From: Pseudomonas fluvialis
Lineage (GTDB): Bacteria > Pseudomonadota > Gammaproteobacteria > Pseudomonadales > Pseudomonadaceae
NCBI RefSeq assembly: GCF_002234375.1
Contig: NZ_NMQV01000013.1
Coordinates: 62,001 to 126,000 of the forward strand
Length of the DNA stretch: 64,000 bases
Direction: 5' to 3'
Position 1 is the first letter of the stretch. The number at the start of each line of letters is the position of its first letter. The position numbers and the translations under genes were made by a program. Positions 9,926 to 17,828 of this stretch are shown piece by piece. The notes beneath the pieces are model-generated. The model searched no databases, had not been told where the DNA came from, and was given only the letters and a program-made list of their open reading frames with translations.

Positions 9926-11130
9926 GAGAGCACCTCGCTTGCCGCCACCAGCAGGGGCAGCTCCAGCACCGCGCAGGTACCACGCCTCAGACGTGAAAAC
10001 ATCAGCAGCTGGCCGCGATGAGCTTGCGCCACCGCCTTGACGACCGCCAGCCCGAGCCCCGTCCCTTGCGGCTTGCTACTCACCATCGGCTCACCCAGCT
10101 GCTGCACAAGCTGGGCCGCCATACCAGGGCCATTGTCACTCACGCACAGGCGCAAGTGCTCACCCCGCCGGTACAGATGCACCTTGATGCGCAGCGGGCC
10201 TGGCGCAGACTGGCAGGCATTTTCCAGCAAGTTGTGCAACGCGCCCAGCAAGACATCGCGATGGCACACCAGCAAGCCATCGCGTGCATCGCATTGCCAA
10301 CGTACCTGCTGCCCTTCCAGCAACTGGGCACTGGCCTCGCGCAGGGCAAACAGGCATTGCGCTGGCGTCAGGCGGTCAGGCAACGGCAGGTCGCCACGCG
10401 TAAAGACCAGCATGTCACGCACCTGTCGCTCCAGCTCATGCAGGCGCTCCTTGAGTCGTGCGGCAAAGCGCTGCTGCTGCTCCACAGGAAGCGTCTGCTC
10501 AGCCAGGTGACTGGCATACAGCAAGGCGGTGGATAGCGGTGTGCGTATCTGGTGGGCCAGCGAAGCAACCATGCGACCTAACGCAGAGAGCCGGGCATGC
10601 CGTGCCAGCTCATCCTGCAAGCGACGAGTTTCCGTCAGATCGGTCAGCAGAATCAGCTGCCCCGGCTCACCGGCCAGCGAACGCGTGGCCAGCGACAGGC
10701 GACGTCCGTCCTGTAGGGAAATTTCATGGCCATCATCGGCACGCGGAGCGAAGCTACGCTGGATGACTTCCCGCCAGAACACACCCAGCAGCGGCTCGCC
10801 CAGCAACTCAAGCGCCAGCGGGTTGGCCTCGACCACCCGACCACGACCGTCCAGCACCACGACCCCACCCGGCAGGATATCCAGCAGGCTCTGCAGACGC
10901 TGGGCCAGGCGCTCCTTTTCTGCCAGCTGCTCCAGACGCTCGGCACTGGCCTGGGCCAATTGCCCCTTCAGCTCGCTGACGCGGGCTTCCAGCAAGCCAT
11001 AGGAGTTGCCCAGCTGCAGCGACATCTGCTGCAACTGTTCGACACGCTGCTGGAGCTGGTTAGCCGCTTGCTGCTCATCGGCAACAGGACGCAGGCTGTA
11101 AGGGTGCATGCTCATGCTCGGCTCTCGCAT
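9913..11130 (-). CDS. fleS: Flagellar two-component sensor kinase FleS
   Basis: The 405-residue kinase has no membrane segment. It starts with a coiled coil (residues about 20-65), then a PAS domain (about 75-180), the H-box AHQIRTPLSTALLYASHL, N-box NLLENACQSAP, and G-boxes DNGPGMA and GTGLGLAVVKAVA. It phosphorylates FleR. The ATG at 11130 is chosen over the adjacent TTG (11133) and later ATGs (11115, 11109) because an AGG lies seven bases upstream. A cytoplasmic PAS implies an internal signal, which is unknown. Confidence 0.94.
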   Translation of the reverse strand: MREPSMSMHPYSLRPVADEQQAANQLQQRVEQLQQMSLQLGNSYGLLEARVSELKGQLAQASAERLEQLAEKERLAQRLQSLLDILPGGVVVLDGRGRVVEANPLALELLGEPLLGVFWREVIQRSFAPRADDGHEISLQDGRRLSLATRSLAGEPGQLILLTDLTETRRLQDELARHARLSALGRMVASLAHQIRTPLSTALLYASHLAEQTLPVEQQQRFAARLKERLHELERQVRDMLVFTRGDLPLPDRLTPAQCLFALREASAQLLEGQQVRWQCDARDGLLVCHRDVLLGALHNLLENACQSAPGPLRIKVHLYRRGEHLRLCVSDNGPGMAAQLVQQLGEPMVSSKPQGTGLGLAVVKAVAQAHRGQLLMFSRLRRGTCAVLELPLLVAASEVLSCPR

Positions 11131-11181
11131 CAAAGGCCTACCGTCGAAAAACGGTCAGCCACGTTCAGTTGCGAGAATCAC

Positions 11182-11197
11182 TGCAAAGCCTGTGCCC
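11182..11197 (-). promoter_or_regulatory. Sigma-54 promoter for fleSR
   Basis: The minus strand reads GGGCACAGGCTTTGCA, a close match to TGGCAC-N5-TTGCA, with GG at 11196-11195 and GC at 11184-11183. The predicted start is near 11171, about 40 bases before the fleS ATG. It directly abuts the U-tract of the fleQ terminator (11198-11200), so fleQ stops where fleSR transcription is set up. fleSR is FleQ- and RpoN-dependent in P. aeruginosa. Confidence 0.85.
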
Positions 11198-11199
11198 AA

Positions 11200-11231
11200 A
11201 AAATAAGCCACTAAAATCAATGGCTTATTTT
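11200..11231 (-). terminator. Rho-independent terminator of fleQ
   Basis: Perfect 11-base arms AAAATAAGCCA and TGGCTTATTTT enclose a 10-base loop. Read on the minus strand the stem is followed by a run of U residues (11198-11203 region). It lies 38 bases after the fleQ stop. The A/T flanks make it partly symmetrical, but no plus-strand gene approaches, so it serves fleQ. Confidence 0.8.
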
Positions 11232-11268
11232 AAAAACAAACAATCATCGCCAAGAAACCGGCATACAG

Positions 11269-12738
11269 TTACTCAGCCTCATCATCCTCGTCACGCCGAT
11301 TCATGCCGTACTTGCGCATCTTCTCGACCAAGGTGGTACGCCGGATACGTAAGCGCTCGGCGGCGCGCGCCACCACCCCGGCAGCGTCATCCAGGGCCTG
11401 CTGGATCAGGTCTTGCTCCAGGTTGCCCAGGTATTCCTTGAGGTCGATACCTTCCGGCGGCAGCAACGCGCCACTTTCCAGGCTCGGCAAATTACCCATC
11501 AACGCGTCACGCTCCTGCAACTCCTCACGCAGGCTGGAGAGCTGCTCGTCCTCATCATCGACATGCCGGAATTTCTTCGGCAGCTCGGCCACGCCGATCA
11601 CTCCGTAGGGGTGCATGATGGCCATGCGCTCAACCAGGTTGGCCAGCTCGCGCACGTTACCCGGCCAGTCATGCCGACACAGCGACATGATGGCCGCCGA
11701 GTTGAAGCGAATGGAACCACGCTTCTCATGCTCCATGCGCGAAATCAGCTCGTTCATCAACAGAGGAATGTCCTCGATACGCTCGCGCAACGGGGCCATC
11801 TCGATGGGAAAGACATTCAGTCGGTAGTACAGGTCCTCGCGGAAACTGCCCTCCTCGATCATCTTCTCCAGATCCTTGTGGGTGGCGGCGATGATACGCA
11901 CGTCGGCACTTTGCGTTTTATTGCTGCCTACCCGCTCGAAGGTCCGCTCCTGCAGTACGCGCAGCAGCTTGACCTGCATCGGCAGCGGCATATCGCCAAT
12001 TTCATCGAGGAACAGGGTGCCCCCGTTGGCCAACTCAAAACGCCCGGCACGGCTACTGATTGCCCCGGTAAAGGCACCCTTCTCATGACCGAACAGTTCG
12101 CTTTCCAACAGCTCGGCGGGAATGGCCCCACAGTTGACCGGCACAAAAGGCGCCTCACGCCGCTTGGAGTGGTAGTGCAGGTTGCGCGCTACCACTTCCT
12201 TACCGGTTCCCGATTCGCCAAGGATCAGCACGCTGGCCTCGGTATCGGCAACCTGCTGCATCATCTGGCGCACTTGCTGGATGGCACGACTGGTACCTAC
12301 CAGGCTACGGAACAGATTCGGCTCGCGCTGACGGCCACGCTCACGAGCCTGGTCGTACATTTCACGGTAGACCTGAGCACGGTGCAGCGAATCGAGCAGC
12401 TTGTTGTAGCTGGGCGGCATATCCAGGCTGACCAGAACGCGGCGGCGCAAGTCTTCCGGCCACTGTGCAGTCGGTGCCTCACCGACCAGCAGGATCGGCA
12501 GAAACTCATCACGCTCGCCTAACTGGCGCAGCAGCTCCAGTACCCCGCCCTTGCCATCAACTTGTCCAACCAGCGCGACCGACAAGGTACGACAGTCTGC
12601 CAGGCCATCAAGCAGCGAGGGCCATTGCTGGCTGCTAGCGGCCAGATGCTCCTCACCTAGGAAGTTCAGAATGACGCCCAGGTCATGACGACGCGCGGCA
12701 TCATCATCGATCAACAGAATCTTGGTTTCTCGCCACAT
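11269..12738 (-). CDS. fleQ: Master flagellar regulator FleQ
   Basis: This 489-residue sigma-54 enhancer-binding protein closely matches P. aeruginosa FleQ from [13 protein letters not shown] onward. The N-terminal receiver-like domain lacks a usual phosphorylation site. The linker carries the c-di-GMP-binding LFRS motif ([16 protein letters not shown]). The AAA+ domain has GESGTGKE and GAFTGA, and the C-terminal Fis-type HTH is [15 protein letters not shown]. FleQ starts the flagellar cascade and, with FleN and c-di-GMP, controls biofilm genes. It is transcribed alone, with a terminator behind and its own promoter ahead. Confidence 0.98.
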   Translation of the reverse strand: MWRETKILLIDDDAARRHDLGVILNFLGEEHLAASSQQWPSLLDGLADCRTLSVALVGQVDGKGGVLELLRQLGERDEFLPILLVGEAPTAQWPEDLRRRVLVSLDMPPSYNKLLDSLHRAQVYREMYDQARERGRQREPNLFRSLVGTSRAIQQVRQMMQQVADTEASVLILGESGTGKEVVARNLHYHSKRREAPFVPVNCGAIPAELLESELFGHEKGAFTGAISSRAGRFELANGGTLFLDEIGDMPLPMQVKLLRVLQERTFERVGSNKTQSADVRIIAATHKDLEKMIEEGSFREDLYYRLNVFPIEMAPLRERIEDIPLLMNELISRMEHEKRGSIRFNSAAIMSLCRHDWPGNVRELANLVERMAIMHPYGVIGVAELPKKFRHVDDEDEQLSSLREELQERDALMGNLPSLESGALLPPEGIDLKEYLGNLEQDLIQQALDDAAGVVARAAERLRIRRTTLVEKMRKYGMNRRDEDDEAE

Positions 12739-12798
12739 GGCTTGGCTTCTGACTCAACGACGGTAAGAGAAAAGGCTGACACGGGCAGCCTGCCGCTA

Positions 12799-12814
12799 GG
12801 CTGAACAATCAGCC
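12799..12814 (-). other. Hairpin in the fleQ mRNA leader
   Basis: GGCTGA and TCAGCC form a perfect 6-bp stem with a 4-base loop inside the predicted leader of about 90 bases of fleQ. A neighbouring GGCA...TGCC can form a second small hairpin. The leader is therefore structured, which could matter for post-transcriptional control, but nothing identifies a ligand or binding protein. Confidence 0.4.
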
Positions 12815-12833
12815 CAGCCGGCAATTGGCCACT

Positions 12834-12862
12834 AGTAAAGTCAAAAGACCGACAAGAGTCAA
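12834..12862 (-). promoter_or_regulatory. Sigma-70-type promoter of fleQ
   Basis: On the minus strand TTGACT (12862-12857) is followed after 17 bases by TTTACT (12839-12834), a fair -35/-10 pair. The predicted start is near 12827. Known fleQ genes use a sigma-70 promoter rather than sigma-54. No better pair is visible between fliT and fleQ. Confidence 0.55.
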
Positions 12863-12871
12863 TTTAATGGC
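12858..12871 (-). promoter_or_regulatory. Candidate FleQ box overlapping the fleQ -35
   Basis: The minus strand reads GCCATTAAATTGAC, matching the published FleQ consensus GTCaNTAAAtTGAC except for one base (position 2). It covers the -35 hexamer of the predicted fleQ promoter, a position expected for repression. Only sequence supports it. Confidence 0.55.
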
Positions 12872-12918
12872 GTGAAATTTCTGAAAATACTGAAAGGATA
12901 CTGCGCAGGATCAAGCCT

Positions 12919-12941
12919 GGCGTGCAGCTTGCCTGCACGCC
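12919..12941 (-). terminator. GC-rich hairpin after fliT (possible terminator)
   Basis: GGCGTGCAG and CTGCACGCC are perfect 9-base arms with a 5-base loop, 12 bases after the fliT stop. There is no U-run on either strand, so it is either a weak intrinsic terminator or an RNA 3' stabiliser. It separates the fliD-fliS-fliT transcript from the fleQ promoter. Confidence 0.45.
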
Positions 12942-12952
12942 GTAACAGTGCC

Positions 12953-13249
12953 TCAGCCAAACAACTGATACACCTTGGCGCCCTGTTGCGACTGATTAAG
13001 CTGCAAAAGCTCACTGGCCAGACGTTGCTGCTCGCTCTGACAGAGCTGCACCAACTCACGGTAAAGGGCCAACAATTCTTCGAGACGGCCACGCAGCTGT
13101 GCTTCGTCACGCACCGACTCATCCATGGCTTCATCAACCAGTGCCCGGCACAGCTGATCCAGCTCACCAATAGCCGCCCAGTCACGTGCCGCCAAGGCTG
13201 CACGCAATGCGCAGCCCGTTTGTTCCAGACGTTGTACCGACAGGCTCAT
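12953..13249 (-). CDS. fliT: Flagellar chaperone FliT-like protein
   Basis: The 98-residue product is predicted all-helical, Leu/Gln/Glu-rich and soluble, of the size and layout of FliT. FliT binds the cap protein FliD before export and, in enterics, also regulators. It follows two fliS genes, the position of PA1096 (also called fleP) in P. aeruginosa. GGGGA lies eight bases before the ATG. The sequence is too divergent for certainty, and position carries much of the call. Confidence 0.7.
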   Translation of the reverse strand: MSLSVQRLEQTGCALRAALAARDWAAIGELDQLCRALVDEAMDESVRDEAQLRGRLEELLALYRELVQLCQSEQQRLASELLQLNQSQQGAKVYQLFG

Positions 13250-13267
13250 GGCTGTGTCCCCAACGGG

Positions 13268-13654
13268 TTAGATCTGATTGGCAATGCCATCCCAACCGCT
13301 TTTTACTTCACGCAGCAGGCCGGCCACTTCATCGATGATAGCCACATCATTACTGCGATTGGCCTGCAGCAGGCGGCTACTCATGTACTCGTACAGGCTA
13401 TCCAGATTAGCCGCCAGCTCACCACCCTGACGCAAGTCGAGCCCTTCACGCAAGCCGCCAATGATGGCAATCGCCTTGCCCAGCAACTCGCCCTTCAAGG
13501 CTACCTGACCACGCTCCATCGCTCCCTTGGCTTGCGCCAGCCGACTGAGCCCACCCTCCATCAACATCTGAATCAGTCGATGCGGGCTGGCATCGAACAC
13601 CTGCGCCTGGGTATTGACCGTTTGGTACTGCTTGAGGGCTGCCATGGCATTCAT
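13268..13654 (-). CDS. fliS: Flagellin export chaperone FliS (first copy)
   Basis: The 128-residue protein closely resembles P. aeruginosa FliS from MNAMAALKQYQTVNTQAQ through PHRLIQMLMEGGL and YEYMSSRLLQANRSND. FliS binds the flagellin C-terminus, prevents premature polymerisation and delivers flagellin to FlhA. The in-frame start at 13705 is rejected because MNAMAAL at 13654 fits the family and the upstream part would cover the sigma-28 promoter at 13690-13716. fliT follows. Confidence 0.95.
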   Translation of the reverse strand: MNAMAALKQYQTVNTQAQVFDASPHRLIQMLMEGGLSRLAQAKGAMERGQVALKGELLGKAIAIIGGLREGLDLRQGGELAANLDSLYEYMSSRLLQANRSNDVAIIDEVAGLLREVKSGWDGIANQI

Positions 13655-13689
13655 GATGACTCCGCACGATGTGTGTTGCTGATACTTGG

Positions 13690-13716
13690 TTATCGGCAAG
13701 CACACGAAAAGCTTGA
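13690..13716 (-). promoter_or_regulatory. Sigma-28 (FliA) promoter for fliS-fliT
   Basis: On the minus strand the -35 is TCAAGCTT (13716-13709) and the -10 is GCCGATAA (13697-13690), separated by 11 bases: an essentially perfect FliA promoter. Its -35 is identical to that of fliC. It lies between the two fliS genes and would give the first copy and fliT a late, FlgM-controlled supply. Confidence 0.88.
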
Positions 13717-13767
13717 GTCAAAACAACAGCTAACAGCGCACTTAGGGCCATGACCGCGTCTGGACAG

Positions 13768-14157
13768 TCAGGCCGGCGACACCGGCTCGACTTCGGGCCC
13801 GATAGCATCCCAGGCCGACTTGATCTGTTCCAGGAGCGCAGTCACCTCATCCAGGCTACGCGGTGTGCGATCCAGCGCCACACCCGCCAGGCGACGAGTC
13901 ATATAGTCATACAAGGCATCCAGGTTGGCGGCAATTTCCCCACCCAATTCTTTGTCCAGGCTGCCTTGCAACACGCCGATGATATCCAGGGTATTGCCAA
14001 CCGCCAGACCACGAACCTCTGGGTTGCCTTCCTGCAAGGCATGGCGGGCCAGGGAAAGACGATCCAAAGCCCCCTGTAGCAATATCTGCACGGCACGATA
14101 AGGTGTCACGTCCTGCTGTGTCTTGACGGACTTGTAGGTATCGATGGGGTTGCTCAC
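13768..14157 (-). CDS. Second FliS-type flagellar chaperone
   Basis: This 129-residue protein has the FliS fold signature ([41 protein letters not shown]) but differs clearly from the neighbouring fliS copy, so the pair is an old duplication. It starts three bases after the fliD stop and is probably co-transcribed with fliD, while the other copy has its own FliA promoter. It may serve flagellin at a different stage or another filament protein; the sequence does not decide. Confidence 0.88.
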   Translation of the reverse strand: MSNPIDTYKSVKTQQDVTPYRAVQILLQGALDRLSLARHALQEGNPEVRGLAVGNTLDIIGVLQGSLDKELGGEIAANLDALYDYMTRRLAGVALDRTPRSLDEVTALLEQIKSAWDAIGPEVEPVSPA

Positions 14158-14160
14158 GGG

Positions 14161-15561
14161 TTAACTTTCCTTCTTGACGAAACCAGGCAGGCTACCCAAC
14201 GACTGAGTCAGGCGGTCACTGGTGCTGTTGAGCTGGCTGACCAGCGAGTCCATGGCATTGAATTGCTTGAGCAAGCGTTCCTGTACCTTGGCGATGCGCA
14301 GGTTCTGGCTTTCTTTCTGCTTGTCGATGTCCTTGATGGTGGCCTGCAGGCTGTTCATACGCTGCTCAAGAATGCCGCCAGTCTGAACAAAACCATTGAT
14401 GCGCTTATCCAGACGCGCCATAAGGCCGCTATCCCCGGTGAAGAACGCCCCCACCGCGTCATAGTTTTCCTTGAGCGCCTTATCGAAAACCGTATCGTCG
14501 ATTTTCAGCGTGCCGTCTTTTTGCGTGGTAATCCCCAAATCAGCGAGCACACGCAAACTGTCGCCACTGCCGGTGGCCGGATTACCCAACTCGGCACGCA
14601 GGCCACCCAACAGGGTGCGCACCGACGCATCACCGACCAGGCCACCCACTACAGGCGGCTTGCCCTCGCCCGCGGAGGTAACCCCGGTCAGTTGGTTACT
14701 GGTGGTGATCAGCGTGTTATAGGTATCAATGAATTTCTTGATACTGCTCTTCACCCCGCCGGTGTCCTGCCCCACGGTAATGGTCAGGTTGGTACCAGGC
14801 TCGGCCTTGAGCAGATTGAGGGTCACATCGGGTATGGCATCGCTGATGCTGTTTTTGCCACTGAACAGGGTCAGGCCATCAATGGCAAATTCCGCATCGG
14901 CTGCCTGGGTCAGGTAGCCAGCCGAACTGTCGCTAACCGCCACTGTGGGGTCGATTTGCAGATCAGTCAGCCCGGCACTGGCCTTCTCAATGACGATGTC
15001 CTTGCCGGCACCGGTTTCCTTACCCGTGAGCACCAGGCGTGAAGTCTCTGCAGCAGGATCGTTGACAACGTTGGCCGTCACGCCCTGATCTTTCAGCGCA
15101 GCATTGAGTTTGTCACGAATGGCTACCAGGTCATCTCCAGCCGTCACCGCCACTTCCACGGCAGTACCAGAGCCCACCCGAACATCGAAGGTGCCGTCAC
15201 TGGCTGCATTGAAGGTCGATGCCAGGCTTTGCGTAGCCACCTTGCTGCTGGTGGCCAGGCTACGCACTTCCAGCTGATAGCTGCCGGAAAGCGCAGTGGT
15301 GCTGGCGCTGGCCGTGGCCAGCTTGCTGTCCGAGGAAGTCGCCGTACGTTTGTCGAACAACTCAGGCTTGTTGAGCTCCTTGAGCGCGGCCTGCAGTGCG
15401 CTGGCGGCGCCCTTGAGCTGGCCCAGGGCAGTGAACTTGGTGGTACTGGCTTTTTCCAGGCGTGCCAGCTGGGCATCCTTGGGCGCTCGTTCTGCACTGA
15501 CCAGTGCCGAAACGATGCTATTGATGTCCACACCTGAGCCGATGCCGGTTATAGCTGCCAT
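14161..15561 (-). CDS. fliD: Flagellar filament cap protein FliD
   Basis: The 466-residue product begins MAAITGIGSGVDINSIVSAL, the canonical FliD N-terminus, and ends in a coiled coil (QLNSTSDRLTQSLGS) typical of the D0/D1 legs. FliD caps the filament tip and folds incoming flagellin. In P. aeruginosa it is also a mucin adhesin. The start at 15561 is preceded by GAGG with eight-base spacing; an in-frame start at 15618 adds an atypical leader. No clear promoter was seen directly upstream, so it may be read with flaG. Confidence 0.97.
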   Translation of the reverse strand: MAAITGIGSGVDINSIVSALVSAERAPKDAQLARLEKASTTKFTALGQLKGAASALQAALKELNKPELFDKRTATSSDSKLATASASTTALSGSYQLEVRSLATSSKVATQSLASTFNAASDGTFDVRVGSGTAVEVAVTAGDDLVAIRDKLNAALKDQGVTANVVNDPAAETSRLVLTGKETGAGKDIVIEKASAGLTDLQIDPTVAVSDSSAGYLTQAADAEFAIDGLTLFSGKNSISDAIPDVTLNLLKAEPGTNLTITVGQDTGGVKSSIKKFIDTYNTLITTSNQLTGVTSAGEGKPPVVGGLVGDASVRTLLGGLRAELGNPATGSGDSLRVLADLGITTQKDGTLKIDDTVFDKALKENYDAVGAFFTGDSGLMARLDKRINGFVQTGGILEQRMNSLQATIKDIDKQKESQNLRIAKVQERLLKQFNAMDSLVSQLNSTSDRLTQSLGSLPGFVKKES

Positions 15562-15635
15562 GTTAGCCACCTCGTCAATGGGTTGACGTTCTGATTCGTT
15601 GCGCTCCCTTTCACACAAGAATCATGCCAGTTTAC

Positions 15636-16022
15636 TCAGGCTTCCGCCTTGAACAACAGGCTGCGCGCTTGTTCCAGGCTTTCCGCCAAACGCAACGCTT
15701 CTTCCGAGGGAATCTGGCGAATGACTTCGCCGGAAGCACCGTCGGTCACTTTCACCACCACTCGCCCCGTGGAGTCATCCAGGGAAAAGTTCAGGTTACG
15801 CTGCACGGTCTGCACAAACTGTTGGATGCTGGAAACCGCCTCTTCAAGCGGCTGTTCGCCTTGCCGGGCCGTATCGGCCGTTTCCCGCGCTGCGCGCACG
15901 GTTTCGGCCGCAGTGGCAGGCTGCACAGGCTGCGCAGCGCCTGACGGCTCAGCGCGACTGACCGACTGGGCCGGGCGGCTGACCGACGACAAGCCGCCAG
16001 CCGCCATACTGTTGATATCCAT
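15636..16022 (-). CDS. flaG: FlaG family flagellar protein
   Basis: The 128-residue protein has a disordered, Ala/Gln-rich first half and the conserved FlaG C-terminus (FSLDDSTGRVVVKVTD; GEVIRQIPSEEALRL). FlaG family proteins affect filament length. MDINSMAAGG at 16022 is the chosen start, with GAGGTGAGC immediately upstream, rather than 16064. It lies between fliC and fliD as in other pseudomonads. Confidence 0.93.
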   Translation of the reverse strand: MDINSMAAGGLSSVSRPAQSVSRAEPSGAAQPVQPATAAETVRAARETADTARQGEQPLEEAVSSIQQFVQTVQRNLNFSLDDSTGRVVVKVTDGASGEVIRQIPSEEALRLAESLEQARSLLFKAEA

Positions 16023-16043
16023 AAGCTCACCTCGCATGGCAAG

Positions 16044-16074
16044 ACGGGGAGTAGCGCCAAGCACTACCCCCCGT
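16044..16074 (-). terminator. Hairpin downstream of fliC
   Basis: Arms of 11 bases (16044-16054 and 16064-16074) enclose a 9-base loop. The single mismatch on the plus strand (A.C) becomes a G.U pair in the minus-strand RNA, so the structure is complete only in the fliC transcript. It begins 26 bases after the fliC stop. The following bases (CUUGCC) are poor in U, so termination may be partial and allow flaG read-through. Confidence 0.55.
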
Positions 16075-16099
16075 GTTCAAGCATACCGCTCGTTTCAGC

Positions 16100-17626
16100 T
16101 TAACGCAGGAGGCTCAGCACTGCCTGCGGCAACTGGTTGGCCTGCGCCAGGATCGCCGTACCGGCCTGTTGCAGCACCTGATTCTTGCTCAGGTTGGCGG
16201 TTTCTGCAGCGAAGTCGGTGTCCTGGATACGGCCACGGGCAGCCGATACGTTCTCCGAGATGTTCTGCAGGTTGGAGATGGTGTTCTCGAAGCGGTTCTG
16301 CACGGCACCCAAGCTGGAACGCTGGTCATCGATCTGAGCCATGGCCGAGTCGATCACTGCGATGGCTGACTGAGCACCCGCTGCAGTTTTGATGTCGATC
16401 TTAGCGACAGTTTCCAGGCTTGAGTTTGCAGCGGTAGATCCCAGGAACTCTGCGGTGCCGCCATTGACGGAAAAGGACTTGGTTGAAGAAAAGGTGACGA
16501 AACCACTCACGGTTGTGGAGTCGGTACCGGTACCGACGGCAGTTTCATCAGGTTCTTCAAGGGTAATAGCAGAGGCGGAGGGGACATAGGTGCCATCGGA
16601 TTTCAGCGCGGCCACTTTGACGATTGCGTTGTTGGTAGCATCACCATCGGCCACCGAGAAATTCTCGATTTTGATGTCATAACCGGCCTTGCTCTCGAGC
16701 ACCAGCTTGCCATCTTTGTTCGGCGAAGCACTGGCAGTGATGCCGGTATCTGCCGACTTGGCGTTGATGGCATCGACCAGAGAACTCAGATCGTTGGTGT
16801 CGGTGATGTTAGCGCTGATGTCTACCGCGGTGGAGTTCGAACCGGAAAGCTTGAACGACACAACACCGGTCTCGGCCAGAGCGCTGAGCTCCGCCCCCGT
16901 CTTGGCTTCTGCCTTAACGCCGGTATTCAAGGTCTCGGCATTGATCTTGTCCGCAACTGCTTTAGCCGTATCGTTAGCACTTGTAGTAATGGTCTTTTGC
17001 CCCGAAAAACCAGTAACAATCAAAGACTGAGCATCCAAGCCGTTAACCGGCGCAGTTGTGGCGGCAGCTGAAGCCACGCCAGCAGAAATGCTCCCGTTCG
17101 ACTTAAGCGTGTGATTGCCCAGTTTATCCGCCGCCGCACTGGTCAGAGTGATATCGATGGTTTCGTTGGCATTGGAACCCACCTGGAAGCTGGAGGTGCC
17201 AAAAGTACCGTCCAGCACTTTGCGGCCACCGAAGGTCGTGGTGGTGGCAATGCGCGACAACTCACTCTGCAGTTGGGCCACCTCTTTTTGCAGCGAGCCG
17301 CGGTCTTCGGCACTGTTCGAGCCGTTCGCCGACTGCAGGGCCAGGTCGCGCATGCGCTGCAGCAGGTTGGTGGACTGTTGCAGGGCGCCTTCGGCGGTTT
17401 GCGCCAGGGAGATACCATCGTTGGCATTGCGTACCGCGACACCCAGGCCATTCACCTGACTGGTCAGACGGTTGGAGATTTGCAGACCAGCAGCATCGTC
17501 TTTGGCGGAGTTGATGCGCGAACCGGTGGACAGGCGTTGCAGGGAGGTACTCAGCGCATTGGAGGAATTATTCAGGTTGCGCTGGGTATTGAGCGATGCA
17601 ACGTTGGTATTGACTGTAAGTGCCAT
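16100..17626 (-). CDS. fliC: Flagellin FliC
   Basis: The 508-residue flagellin has the conserved D0/D1 ends ([19 protein letters not shown]-terminal [13 protein letters not shown]) around a variable Thr/Ser/Ala-rich middle (residues about 170-400). It forms the filament. The ATG at 17626 follows GGAGG with eight bases and matches all flagellins; a start at 17641 is unlikely. It is the only flagellin gene here, and no flagellin-modification island lies between it and flgL, unlike some P. aeruginosa strains. A FliA promoter lies about 100 bases upstream. Confidence 0.98.
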   Translation of the reverse strand: MALTVNTNVASLNTQRNLNNSSNALSTSLQRLSTGSRINSAKDDAAGLQISNRLTSQVNGLGVAVRNANDGISLAQTAEGALQQSTNLLQRMRDLALQSANGSNSAEDRGSLQKEVAQLQSELSRIATTTTFGGRKVLDGTFGTSSFQVGSNANETIDITLTSAAADKLGNHTLKSNGSISAGVASAAATTAPVNGLDAQSLIVTGFSGQKTITTSANDTAKAVADKINAETLNTGVKAEAKTGAELSALAETGVVSFKLSGSNSTAVDISANITDTNDLSSLVDAINAKSADTGITASASPNKDGKLVLESKAGYDIKIENFSVADGDATNNAIVKVAALKSDGTYVPSASAITLEEPDETAVGTGTDSTTVSGFVTFSSTKSFSVNGGTAEFLGSTAANSSLETVAKIDIKTAAGAQSAIAVIDSAMAQIDDQRSSLGAVQNRFENTISNLQNISENVSAARGRIQDTDFAAETANLSKNQVLQQAGTAILAQANQLPQAVLSLLR

Positions 17627-17726
17627 GGTATGAGCCTCCAATGGGCGGGTACTTAAGGTAGCCTGGTGGTGCGGGCCTAGGTGTTCAGCCTGGGCTGGCC
17701 CACCATTTACCTCGCATTCGTACTGG

Positions 17727-17753
17727 TTATCGTCGGGTGGCGGGAAAGCTTGA
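17727..17753 (-). promoter_or_regulatory. Sigma-28 (FliA) promoter of fliC
   Basis: The minus strand shows -35 TCAAGCTT (17753-17746), an 11-base spacer and -10 GACGATAA (17734-17727), one base from the GCCGATAA consensus. The predicted start is near 17720, giving a leader of about 95 bases that can fold (GGTG/GGCC paired with GGCC/CACC with a small bulge) before the ribosome site. Confidence 0.9.
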
Positions 17754-17757
17754 GGAC

Positions 17758-17783
17758 TTTTTTAAGTTTTTTTGCGTTTTTTT
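17758..17783 (-). promoter_or_regulatory. Three phased A-tracts upstream of the fliC promoter
   Basis: On the minus strand A-runs of 7, 7 and 6 bases lie at 17783-17777, 17773-17767 and 17763-17758, centred about 10 bases apart, one helical turn. Such phasing bends DNA. They end five bases before the -35, the position of an UP element that contacts RNA polymerase alpha subunits. Confidence 0.7.
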
Positions 17784-17828
17784 CTGACAACGGGTTGACA
17801 GGCATGCCACTCGCCCCAGACAGGCGTC

